Assembly (NCBI RefSeq): GCF_014205225.1
Contig: NZ_JACHNB010000001.1
Location: 186,001-250,000, forward strand
Direction: 5' to 3'
Length of the DNA stretch: 64,000 nt
Source of the DNA: Actinoplanes octamycinicus
GTDB lineage: Bacteria; Actinomycetota; Actinomycetes; Mycobacteriales; Micromonosporaceae
Shown: one piece after another, positions 8,974 through 17,249 of the stretch
Numbering within the stretch: position 1 is the stretch's first letter
Layout of the letters: each line of letters opens with the position of its first letter
Program-made: the position numbers and the translations under genes
The notes under the pieces: generated by a model
What the model was told of the DNA's origin: nothing
The model's database searches: none
Seen by the model: only the letters and a program-made list of their open reading frames with translations

Positions 8974-9045
8974 AGCGGAAGACGGGATTCGAACCCGCGA
9001 CCCTCACCTTGGCAAGGTGATGCGCTACCACTGCGCCACTTCCGC
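8974..9045 (-). tRNA. tRNA-Gly (GCC), copy 1
   Basis: A 72-nt cloverleaf: acceptor GCGGAAG/CUUCCGC, anticodon stem UCACC/GGUGA around UUGCCAA (anticodon GCC), and TPsiC arm GCGGG-UUCGAAU-CCCGU. CCA is not encoded. First gene of the operon, about 33 bases downstream of the -10 element. An identical copy lies at 22577-22648. Confidence 0.97.
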
Positions 9046-9077
9046 ATCGCCGCCCGGTTTCCCCGGCGACGGATGAA

Positions 9078-9107
9078 ACATTAGCCGAGCCTCGAACCGG
9101 ATGCCAA
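9078..9107 (-). promoter_or_regulatory. Promoter of tRNA operon 1 (-35 TTGGCA, 18 bp, -10 TAATGT)
   Basis: Read on the minus strand, TTGGCA and TAATGT are separated by 18 bases and end about 33 bases before the Gly tRNA. The second tRNA operon has TTGGCG-18-TATGGT at exactly the same distance, so the match is supported by comparison of the two copies. Confidence 0.7.
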
Positions 9108-9160
9108 AGCGGGTCCCGATTCGGGGCTCGGCCACCGCGACGAAGCGCGGAAAGCGCAGG

Positions 9161-10195
9161 TCAGAGCTGCCACGTGTGCCAGATCCGGCCCTTCTCCCCC
9201 AGCCCGAAGAGCTCCAGCCGGCCGTCCGCGCCGGGATGCACGGCCAGGGTGGTGAGGACGTCGCTCTCGGCGTGCAGCTCCCGCCACGCGCCGATCCAGG
9301 TGGTGTCCGGGCGGATCTGCCAGGTGTGCTGGACCCGCCCCGCGGCGTCGATCCCGAAGAGTTCGATCCGGCCGTCCCGGTTCCGGGCGGCGCGCAGCGT
9401 GCGCAGCCGGTCCGCCTCCCGGTAGAGCTCGGCCCAGCCGCCGTTCCAGGCGCCGCCGGGCGAGGTCTGCCAGGTGTGCCAGATCCGGCCCTCGCCGTTG
9501 ACGCCGAAGACCTCCAGCCGGCCGTCCGCGTTGGCCGTCACATCGAGCATGGCCAGCCGGTCGATCTCGCTGTGCAGCTCGGACCAGCCGTCCACCCAGC
9601 CGCCGCCGGGCTGGACCTGCCAGGTGTGCCAGATCCGGCCCTCGCCGTTGATCCCGAAGACCTCCAGCCGGCCGTCCGCGTTGCGGGCCGCGCGCAGCGT
9701 GCTGAGCCGGTCGACCGGGCTGAACAGCTCCGCCCAGCCGTCGCCGGGCTTGCCCTGCCAGGTGTGCCAGATCCGGCCCTCGCTGTTGACCCCGAAGACC
9801 TCCAGCCGGCCGTCCTGGTTGGCGATCACGTCGAGGCCGGCCAGCCGGTCGGTCTCGCTGTAGAGCTCGGCCCAGCCCCCGGCCCAGGCGCCGTTCGGGG
9901 CGTTCTGCGCGGTGTGCCAGATCCGGCCCTCGCTGTTGATCCCGAAGACCTCCAGGCGGCCGTCCGCGTTCCGCGCGGCCCGCAGGGTCACCAGGCGGTC
10001 CGGGTCGCCGTAGAGCTCGGCCCACCCGCCGGTCCAGCCGCCGCCGGGCCGGGTCTGCCAGGTGTGCCAGATCCGCTCGTCGGCGCCGATCCCGAAGACC
10101 TCCAGCCGGCCGTCCGCGTTGGCCGCCACGTCGAGCGAGCCGAGCTGGTCGTTCTCGCTGTACAGCTCGCTCCAGCCGCCGGCCCAGCCGTTGCC
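9161..10195 (-). repeat. Seven direct ~150-bp repeats coding for propeller blades
   Basis: Blade-coding units of 138-153 bases run in tandem through the 3' half of the astacin gene. The conserved stretches are those coding for DGRLEVFG and RIWHTWQ. The fourth unit is shorter because the GW..GW start is reduced. Confidence 0.85.
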
Positions 10196-11014
10196 GAGGA
10201 TCGCCGCGTACATCTGGTGCACCCCGGCGACGTCGCCCGGGGAGAGCCGGACGCGCTGGCCGATCGGCGCGTCCGGCCGCAGCGGCACGATGGTGTCCTG
10301 CCCGTTGGCGCTGAACGCGGTCCGCGGGTAGTGCATGATCGAGCCGTAGTCGTACCCGCCCAGGTCGTCCCCGTCGGTGACGTGCTGGTCGAAGTTGTGC
10401 TCCATCCCGGGCTGGATGTTGGCCCAGTTGATCCGGACGAACATGTCCCGGTCCTCGCGGCTCTGCTCGTGCCACAGCCCGATGGCGTGCCCGATCTCGT
10501 GGATCGCGTTCCCGGTCGAGCAGCCGCCGCCCAGGCTGATCGTCTGCGCGCCGGTGCCCTGCATGCCGACGAAGGACCAGCAGCCGCCGGCGTCGCTGAA
10601 CCGCACGAAGTCGGGGAACTGCCCGGCGTTGGCCGGGGTCCGGGCGACGAATCGGATCCGGGTGTTCGCCTCCCAGTGCGCGATCGCGTCGGTCACCCGC
10701 CGCTGATTCGGCAGAGACGGATCTATTTCGTACGGGATGAGCGCGTTCGGCCAGCGGAACCGCGTCCCGCTGATCCCCACCGCCGAGGCGATGTCCCCGG
10801 CCACGGCCTGTTCCCGCGCCTCGGCGAGCTGCTGTTCCAGGCGCTCGACGGTGCCGAGGGCGATGTCCCCCTCGAAGATCGCCAGTCCGTTGATCTCGCT
10901 GAAGACCACCGGTTTCGGGCGGAACGTGACCCCGGAGATCATGGCGGTGCCGCGCTCGCCGCCCCGGAACTCGCCCCGGCTACGCCATGGACCGGGCTCA
11001 GCCACCTGTGTCAT
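9161..11014 (-). CDS. Astacin-family (M12A) zinc metalloprotease fused to a seven-repeat propeller domain
   Basis: 617 residues. The ATG at 11014 is chosen for the upstream GGAGGA. Residues 80-250 are an astacin domain with the full zinc motif HEIGHAIGLWHEQ (from about residue 172) and the Met-turn SIMHYPRTAF. The C-terminal 360 residues are seven consecutive repeats of about 50 residues, each with GW..GWAELY, DGRLEVFG and RIWHTWQ. This pattern resembles PLL/tectonin-type lectin propellers. No signal peptide is present: the N-terminus MTQVAEPGPW is hydrophilic. Export, if any, must use another route, or the enzyme acts on lysis or inside the cell. It is the last gene of a three-gene minus-strand group. 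The peptide substrate and glycan target are unknown. Confidence 0.88.
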   Translation of the reverse strand: MTQVAEPGPWRSRGEFRGGERGTAMISGVTFRPKPVVFSEINGLAIFEGDIALGTVERLEQQLAEAREQAVAGDIASAVGISGTRFRWPNALIPYEIDPSLPNQRRVTDAIAHWEANTRIRFVARTPANAGQFPDFVRFSDAGGCWSFVGMQGTGAQTISLGGGCSTGNAIHEIGHAIGLWHEQSREDRDMFVRINWANIQPGMEHNFDQHVTDGDDLGGYDYGSIMHYPRTAFSANGQDTIVPLRPDAPIGQRVRLSPGDVAGVHQMYAAILGNGWAGGWSELYSENDQLGSLDVAANADGRLEVFGIGADERIWHTWQTRPGGGWTGGWAELYGDPDRLVTLRAARNADGRLEVFGINSEGRIWHTAQNAPNGAWAGGWAELYSETDRLAGLDVIANQDGRLEVFGVNSEGRIWHTWQGKPGDGWAELFSPVDRLSTLRAARNADGRLEVFGINGEGRIWHTWQVQPGGGWVDGWSELHSEIDRLAMLDVTANADGRLEVFGVNGEGRIWHTWQTSPGGAWNGGWAELYREADRLRTLRAARNRDGRIELFGIDAAGRVQHTWQIRPDTTWIGAWRELHAESDVLTTLAVHPGADGRLELFGLGEKGRIWHTWQL

Positions 11015-11061
11015 CGCGTGTCCTCCTTCGCGTCCGTGCGAATGGTTCAGAGATGACCCCG

Positions 11062-11409
11062 TCACTCGACGCGGCGCACCGGCACCTCGAGACCGCTGGA
11101 GAAGCCGGAGACCGGGTACGCCCGGGTGGACACGAAGTCACCGGCGGTGACCCGGCCCGACCCGGTCACGTCCACGTGGAAGCGCAGCGTGCAGCGTCCG
11201 GCGGCCTCGGCGGGCAGCCGGATCTCGAACGGCACGGCGCCGTCCCCGCCGGGCAGTGGCACCGACTCGCGGACCGCCTCGGCGACCAGCACCGCGGGCG
11301 CGTCGGCCCGGAGCGTGTCCTCGGCCCGGGTGATCACCCGGGCCGCGTGGGCCGGCCGCTCGCCGGGCGGCAGCAGGATCCGCCCGCGCACCACGAACTC
11401 ACCGGCCAT
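11062..11409 (-). CDS. Small YbaY/pilotin-like beta-sandwich protein
   Basis: 115 residues with no signal peptide and no membrane segment. The pattern RGRILLPPGE at the start, PFEIRLPAEA in the middle and GDFVSTRAYPV at the end resembles the YbaY/YscW-type domain, known in Gram-negatives as lipoproteins and secretion pilotins. Here the lipid anchor is absent. It lies 47 bases upstream of the astacin gene on the same strand, so co-expression is likely. A chaperone or partner role for the protease is possible but unproven. Confidence 0.6.
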   Translation of the reverse strand: MAGEFVVRGRILLPPGERPAHAARVITRAEDTLRADAPAVLVAEAVRESVPLPGGDGAVPFEIRLPAEAAGRCTLRFHVDVTGSGRVTAGDFVSTRAYPVSGFSSGLEVPVRRVE

Positions 11410-11517
11410 CGGATCACCCCCGGGCAGCGCCGCCGAGCGTCACCGTCAAGCCTGGTCAGCCGCGGGCCGCGGGTGGTCCCTCGGGTCGGTGATCCGACAG
11501 GCGATCCACGCTCCGGC

Positions 11518-11709
11518 TCAGTGGGCGTCCCCCAGGAGGCGGCGCACCTCGGCGACCAGCTCGGCCTGGAACGCCGCCACGCTGCCGTCCACCACACCGA
11601 TCCGGTAGTCCGAACCGGTCTCCGGGTCGTCGGCGAGCTGCGCGTCACGTCGGCCGGCCGAGCCGTCGGCGTGGCCGGCGGTGTACGCCAGAAATGCTTC
11701 TTCCATCAT
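11518..11709 (-). CDS. Hypothetical 63-residue protein
   Basis: A small acidic protein starting at the first of two adjacent ATG codons, seven bases after GAGGAGG. The sequence contains YTAGHADGSAGRRD in the N-terminal half and a helical end (AAFQAELVAEVRRLLG). I do not recognise the family. It is the first gene of the group with the pilotin-like gene and the astacin gene, about 108 bases ahead of the former. Its longer in-frame extension upstream lacks a ribosome binding site and was not used. Confidence 0.55.
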   Translation of the reverse strand: MMEEAFLAYTAGHADGSAGRRDAQLADDPETGSDYRIGVVDGSVAAFQAELVAEVRRLLGDAH

Positions 11710-11923
11710 CGGGGCCTCCTCGAACACGCGCGCCAATCTCGCATGAGTACGGATCGCGAGGGGCCATCCGTTCGATCGGTCCGCGTCGGTGGAACGTCCG
11801 CCCGGGTCGAGCCGCCGGGACGGACCGAACCGGGCGCCCGGCCGCACCTTGCCACCGTTCAGTTGATCAAGGAAGGCGTCGGCGAGCAGCATGCCCGGGA
11901 TCCCGGCCGGCGACCCGCGCGGC

Positions 11924-13036
11924 TCAACCGGACCCGCCCGGGGACCGCCGGCGGGCCGGGACCGGGCCGCGGTTCCACCACAGCGAGAGCCCGGCGCCGG
12001 TGGTCACCAGCAGCGCGCCGGCCAGCACGAACCAGAAGCTGATCTCGACGTTCTGCTGGTGCAGGCCGATCTCCTTGGGCAGGTCGCCGAGCACGCCGTT
12101 CAGCTCGTCGGCGTCCTGGGCCTGGAAGTAGCGGCCGCCGGTCAGGTCGGCCACCTGGGTCAGCGCGTCCTCGTCGATCTCCTGGACCCGGCCGCGGCCG
12201 CCACCGGGGAAGCCGCCACCGCCCGGGAACCCGCCGCCACCGGTGAAGCCGTCGCCGCTGACCTGATCGGGGGTGCAGACCATCGGGGACGGCTCGGTGG
12301 TGCCGAAGCCGATCGTGAAGACCCGCACCCGGCGGGCCGCGGCCTGCTCGGCCGCGGTCACCGGGTCTACGCCGGTGGTGTTCGAGCCGTCGGTGAGCAC
12401 CACGATGGTGTCCGGCTGGTAGTCGCCCGGCGGGGCCGAGCCGCCCGGCGCCGGCGCGGCGTCGCCCAGGTCGACCCCGGTGGCCGGGACGTCCGGGTTC
12501 ATCTCCGCGATCGCGTCGATCGAGGTGAGGATGGCCTGGCCGATCGCGGTGCCGCGGGCCGTCTTCAAGGTGTCGATCGCGTCGATCAGCTGGTCCTTGT
12601 CGGTGGTCGGGGTGACCAGCAGCCCGGCGATGCCGGAGAAGGCGACCAGGCCGATCTTGGTGCCGTCGCCCTGCGACCTGACGAACTCGCGGGCCGCGTC
12701 GGTCGCCGCGGCCAGCCGGTTCGGCGTCACGTCGGTGCTGCACATCGAGCCGGAGACGTCGATGGCCAGCAGGATCGAGGTGTTGTTGGCGGGCACCGCG
12801 AGCCGGGCCTGCGGCCGGGCCACGGCGCCGGCCAGGGCCAGCAGACCGGCCAGGAAGAGCAGGACCGGGACCCGGCGGCGCCAGGCGGACCGGCCGGGCA
12901 GCGCCGCCCGGATCAGCGCCACGCTGGAGACCGTCACCGCGGTCCGCTTCCGGCGCCGGTTCAGCCACCAGCGGGCGGCGAGCAGCAGCGGGACGACCAG
13001 CACCGCGGCCAGCGCCCACGGCCAGTGGAACGACAT
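11924..13036 (-). CDS. VWA-domain membrane protein (BatA/BatB-like), second of the pair
   Basis: 370 residues. A first membrane helix lies at about 5-22, a second at 56-74, then a von Willebrand factor A domain with the metal-binding DVSGS at 93-97 and VLTDGSNTTG later. A glycine-rich insert (GGGGFPGGGG) lies near residue 250, and a last helix (FVLAGALLVTTGAG) near 335. The ATG overlaps the stop of the preceding VWA gene by one base. It is the last gene of an HtrA-MoxR-DUF58-VWA-VWA operon. In the MoxR-VWA partnership family, such proteins are substrates or effectors of the AAA+ chaperone at the membrane; the process they serve here is unknown. Confidence 0.9.
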   Translation of the reverse strand: MSFHWPWALAAVLVVPLLLAARWWLNRRRKRTAVTVSSVALIRAALPGRSAWRRRVPVLLFLAGLLALAGAVARPQARLAVPANNTSILLAIDVSGSMCSTDVTPNRLAAATDAAREFVRSQGDGTKIGLVAFSGIAGLLVTPTTDKDQLIDAIDTLKTARGTAIGQAILTSIDAIAEMNPDVPATGVDLGDAAPAPGGSAPPGDYQPDTIVVLTDGSNTTGVDPVTAAEQAAARRVRVFTIGFGTTEPSPMVCTPDQVSGDGFTGGGGFPGGGGFPGGGRGRVQEIDEDALTQVADLTGGRYFQAQDADELNGVLGDLPKEIGLHQQNVEISFWFVLAGALLVTTGAGLSLWWNRGPVPARRRSPGGSG

Positions 13037-14004
13037 CACACGATCCTTCCGTGCCAGCGGGAGCCGAGCAGGCCGCCGAGCGCGAGCAGCAGCAGCGCGG
13101 CCCCGGCGAACGGCGCGGTCAGCTCCAGCGGCTCCTTCTTCGTGGTCAGGCGCAGGTCGATCGACGCGGTGGTGTCGTTGAGCGTGTCCGGGTCGCCGGC
13201 CGCGTGGTAGGAGCCGCCGGTGACCTGGGCGACCGCGGTCAGCGTGCTCTCGTCCAGCGCGGTGTTCAGCTGGTAGCCGTCGACCTCGACCGGCGCGCCC
13301 CGGGCGGTGCCGACACCGACCGTCTGGATCCGCACCCCGGCCGCGGCGGCCAGCTCGGCGGCCGCCTCGACGTCCGGCCCGCCGGTGTTCTCGCCGTCGG
13401 AGAAGACCACGATGGTCGCCGACGGCCAGTAGCCGAGCGCGCTGGTGTCCGGCGCCGAGCCGTCCGCCGGGAGGCTGATCGGCCGGCCGGTGATGGTGCC
13501 GAGCGCGACCAGGATGGCCTGGCCGAGCGAGGTGCCGCCGCTGGGCCGGACCCGGCCGATGGCGGCGGCCGCGGCGGCGTGGTCGTCGGTCGGGGCCTGG
13601 GTGAGCAGCGCGGTGTCACCGAAGACCAGTACCCCGACGTCGACGCTGTCCGGCTGGTCCTCGACGAACCGGGTGGCGGCCGCCTGCGCGGCGGCCAGCC
13701 GGGTCGGGGCGACGTCGGTGGCGGCCATGCTGTTCGAGATGTCGAAGGCCAGCAGCACGGTGCCGGAGACCCGCGGCACGGCGACCTCGGCCTGCGGCCG
13801 GGCCAGTCCGACCAGGAGGATCGGCAGGGCGGCGAGCAGCAACGCGTACGGCAGATGGCGCCGCAGGCCCCCGCCCGCCAGCGTGCCGAAACCGGCCGAT
13901 CGGAGCGCCGCGGAGCGGCGGCGTTGCAGCGCGACGTAGGCCGCGATCGCGCCGCCGGTCACCAGCACCGCGATCACCAGGACGAACGGGTGGAGGAAGC
14001 TCAT
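13036..14004 (-). CDS. VWA-domain membrane protein (BatA/BatB-like), first of the pair
   Basis: 322 residues. It has the same build as the following gene: N-terminal helix, second helix (LPYALLLAALPILLVG), VWA domain with DISNS at 88-92 and VVFSDGENTGG, and a C-terminal helix (FAGAALLLLALGGLLG). The start overlaps the DUF58 stop (ATGA), which rules out the much longer in-frame extension through that gene. The pair looks like an old duplication, with the metal site kept in both. The two proteins probably face the outside as a heteromer. Confidence 0.9.
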   Translation of the reverse strand: MSFLHPFVLVIAVLVTGGAIAAYVALQRRRSAALRSAGFGTLAGGGLRRHLPYALLLAALPILLVGLARPQAEVAVPRVSGTVLLAFDISNSMAATDVAPTRLAAAQAAATRFVEDQPDSVDVGVLVFGDTALLTQAPTDDHAAAAAAIGRVRPSGGTSLGQAILVALGTITGRPISLPADGSAPDTSALGYWPSATIVVFSDGENTGGPDVEAAAELAAAAGVRIQTVGVGTARGAPVEVDGYQLNTALDESTLTAVAQVTGGSYHAAGDPDTLNDTTASIDLRLTTKKEPLELTAPFAGAALLLLALGGLLGSRWHGRIV

Positions 14005-14909
14005 CGGCGCACCTGCCCGGCGGTCCGCACCATCTGCACCAGGGCGGAGAGCAGGTCCTGGTCGGTGGTGATCCGGTGGGCGGCCACCCCGGCCCGGCGC
14101 ATGGCGCCGGCCAGCTCGGCCTCGCGGGCGTCGACCTGACCGGCCAGCCGGTCGCGCAGCAGCGGATCGCTGGTGTCGACCAGCAACTGCTCGCCGGTCT
14201 CGGCGTCCTCCACCAGGATCAGGCCCAGGTCGGGCAGGTCCAGCTCGGCCGGGTCGACGACCCGGATGACCACCACCTCGTGCCGGTGGGTGAGCACGCC
14301 GAGCGGGCGGTCCCAGCCCGGGTCGCCGATGAAGTCGGACATCAGGAAGATCAGGCTGCGCCGGGTGGCGGTGGTCTTCGCCGCCAGGTTCAGCATCGCG
14401 GTCAGGTCGGTGGTGGCGGCCGGCTCCGGGGAGCGTTTCGGGCGCCGCGCCACCGGGGACGGTTTCAGCAGCTCCTGGGCGATCCGCAGGATCTGGTCGC
14501 GGCCGGTGCGCGGCGGGATGACCCGCTGCACCGCGTTGTCGAAGAGGATCGCGCCCACCCGGTTGCCGCCCTGCGACACCAGCCGGGCCAGGCTGACCGC
14601 CAGCTCGGTGGCGACCGAGTCCTTGCCCTCGTGCCCGCCGAACCGCATCGAGGCGGACTTGTCCACCACCAGCCAGGCGGTCAGCTCGCGGTCCTCGGTG
14701 TACTGCCGGACGAACGGCTCGTCCAGCCGCGCGGTGACGTTCCAGTCGATGTGCCGGACGTCGTCCTCCGGCGTGTAGGCGCGCAGGTCGGTGAAGTCGA
14801 TCCCGGTGCCGTGCCAGACCGTGCGGTAGGCGCCCTGCAGCCGCCCGTCGAGGCGGCGGCCGAGCCGCCACTCCAGGCGCCGCAGCAGCCGCTCCGGAGG
14901 GCTGCTCAT
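14001..14909 (-). CDS. DUF58-domain protein
   Basis: 302 residues, cytoplasmic. The DUF58 signature YTPEDDVRHIDWNVTAR is near residue 45, followed by a degenerate VWA-like fold with VDKSASM. It lies between the MoxR ATPase and the two VWA proteins, the standard position for this family, and is thought to join the ATPase to its targets. GGAGG lies nine bases ahead of the ATG. It overlaps the next gene by four bases, so translation is coupled. Confidence 0.92.
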   Translation of the reverse strand: MSSPPERLLRRLEWRLGRRLDGRLQGAYRTVWHGTGIDFTDLRAYTPEDDVRHIDWNVTARLDEPFVRQYTEDRELTAWLVVDKSASMRFGGHEGKDSVATELAVSLARLVSQGGNRVGAILFDNAVQRVIPPRTGRDQILRIAQELLKPSPVARRPKRSPEPAATTDLTAMLNLAAKTTATRRSLIFLMSDFIGDPGWDRPLGVLTHRHEVVVIRVVDPAELDLPDLGLILVEDAETGEQLLVDTSDPLLRDRLAGQVDAREAELAGAMRRAGVAAHRITTDQDLLSALVQMVRTAGQVRR

Positions 14910-14991
14910 CGCGCCGCCTCCGCTCCGCTCCGGCGTCGCGACGAGCTGACACCTGTGCCCATGGATTCGCTCGCAAGCTCGCTCATCGGGG

Positions 14992-15984
<993 letters not shown>

Positions 15985-16021
15985 CAATCCGTCCCTCGGT
16001 TCGGTGGTGCCTGTCGTGCCG

Positions 16022-16879
16022 TCACAGCGGTGGTGCCCGGCCGGGGCCGTTGTCGCCGCCGCCCAGGGCGGCGCCGATCGGCACGGCGAACCCGATGCCG
16101 ATGAAGGTGCCGGCGTCGGTCGGGTTGGCCAGGGCCACCACGATGCCGACCACCTGACCCTGGTCGTTGACCAGCGGACCGCCGGAGCTGCCCGGGTTGA
16201 CCGCGGCGTCGAACTGGATCAGCCCGGCGATGTCGTCCTGCTTGTCGCGGGTCAGCTTGCGGTCCAGCCCGGAGACCACGCCGCTGCTGGTGGACCCGGT
16301 CAGGCCGAGCGGGTTGCCGATCGCCACCACCGCGTCGCCCACCTCGACGCCGCCGCCGAGCACCGCCGGGACCAGCGTCTCGGGCAGTCTGGCCGGGGTC
16401 AGCGTGGCGATGTCCTGCGCCGGGTTCCGGGTGGCGACCCGGGCGGTCGTGGTGGTGCCGTCGGTGTAGGTCAGTTTGATCGTCTCGGCGCCGTCGACCA
16501 CGTGGAAGGCGGTCAGCACGGTGCCGTCGGCGTTCGCGATCACGCCGGTGCCGGTGGCCGACTCGGCCGCCTGCTTCGCGTCGTGGCCGGTGGTCTGGAT
16601 CAGCACCACCGAGGGCAGCAGGGTCTGGTAGACCTCGGCGACGGTGAGCGGGCCGGGCGACGCGGACGGCGCCGGCGTGGCGGCGGCTCGCGGCTCGGCG
16701 CCGCTGTCCCCGCCCCGGGTGAACGCCACCCAGGTGATCACCACGGCCCAGACGGCGACCAGGGCGATCAGTGCCCGGCGGCGGCGCACCGGGGTGTTCA
16801 GGCTGCTCAGACGGCTCGGGGTAGGCTCCTCCACGGCCGGCTCCGGGGGATCGGAACCGTCCGGCCGGAGCACGGTCAT
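16022..16879 (-). CDS. Membrane-anchored HtrA-like (S1C) serine protease
   Basis: 285 residues. The cytoplasmic tail is proline-rich; one helix (35-54) follows RRRR, then an extracytoplasmic trypsin fold. The catalytic triad is present: His126 in LTAFHVV, Asp156 in AQDIA and Ser232 in NPGSSGGP. No PDZ domain follows; the protein ends soon after the fold, so it is shorter than typical HtrA/DegP. It is the first gene of the MoxR operon, which suggests extracytoplasmic quality control or processing linked to the VWA proteins. A GTG three codon-bases upstream is an alternative start. Confidence 0.88.
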   Translation of the reverse strand: MTVLRPDGSDPPEPAVEEPTPSRLSSLNTPVRRRRALIALVAVWAVVITWVAFTRGGDSGAEPRAAATPAPSASPGPLTVAEVYQTLLPSVVLIQTTGHDAKQAAESATGTGVIANADGTVLTAFHVVDGAETIKLTYTDGTTTTARVATRNPAQDIATLTPARLPETLVPAVLGGGVEVGDAVVAIGNPLGLTGSTSSGVVSGLDRKLTRDKQDDIAGLIQFDAAVNPGSSGGPLVNDQGQVVGIVVALANPTDAGTFIGIGFAVPIGAALGGGDNGPGRAPPL

Positions 16880-17099
16880 CACGGCACGACCGCCACACTC
16901 AGCATTTCTTGACGCTACAAGCGATTTCTAAGAATTCCCCGTGAGTCCCCTAATGGTTTCCGGTACGCAAGATCGGCCATCTCCTCACAAAGCGGGTATA
17001 CCGCCGCCCTGCCGGATCTGACAGCCGGGGCCTGCGGCGGGGACCGAGTCCACATGAGTCGGACGGTGACACCTGGTCCGCTCGAGCTGAGAAGCCCCG
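16880..17099. other. Divergent promoter region between the protease operon and the 31-codon ORF
   Basis: About 220 bases without a gene. It contains one copy of the 11-base motif TTTCCGGTACG (16957-16967) and a TATACC element near 17000 that could be a -10 box for rightward transcription. No operator palindrome was found. Confidence 0.4.
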
Positions 17100-17195
17100 A
17101 TGAACCAGCCCGACGACGCCACGCTGCCGGCCGGCACCCTCCTCCAGGACCAGGGCACCACCCGCCAGTATTCCGCCGGGAGCGGCGGCGCCTGA
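17100..17195 (+). CDS. Possible 31-residue peptide gene
   Basis: A short ATG-TGA frame coding for a 31-residue peptide that begins MNQPDDATLPAG, ends in YSAGSGGA, and has no cysteine and no hydrophobic stretch. GAGAAG lies five bases before the ATG. The ORF stands alone in a 370-base gap and is followed after seven bases by a perfect 11-bp-stem hairpin that would terminate its transcript. It has no recognisable family. It converges on the conservon operon, whose last gene shares the same hairpin. It could be a real small protein or a chance frame. Confidence 0.4.
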   Translation: MNQPDDATLPAGTLLQDQGTTRQYSAGSGGA

Positions 17196-17202
17196 GCACG
17201 AT

Positions 17203-17229
17203 GAGGCGCGCCCGCGGCGGGCGCGCCTC
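17203..17229. terminator. Bidirectional terminator, 11-bp perfect stem
   Basis: Arms GAGGCGCGCCC and GGGCGCGCCTC around a five-base loop. The hairpin serves the end of the conservon/StyA operon on the minus strand and the tiny ORF on the plus strand. Confidence 0.8.
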
Positions 17230-17249
17230 ACGTCGTACCGGAAACCGGT

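Noticed and set aside
8864..9076. Plus-strand frame across the tRNA genes reading METGFEPVYTALQ
   Set aside because: A well-known false ORF made by tRNA genes on the opposite strand.
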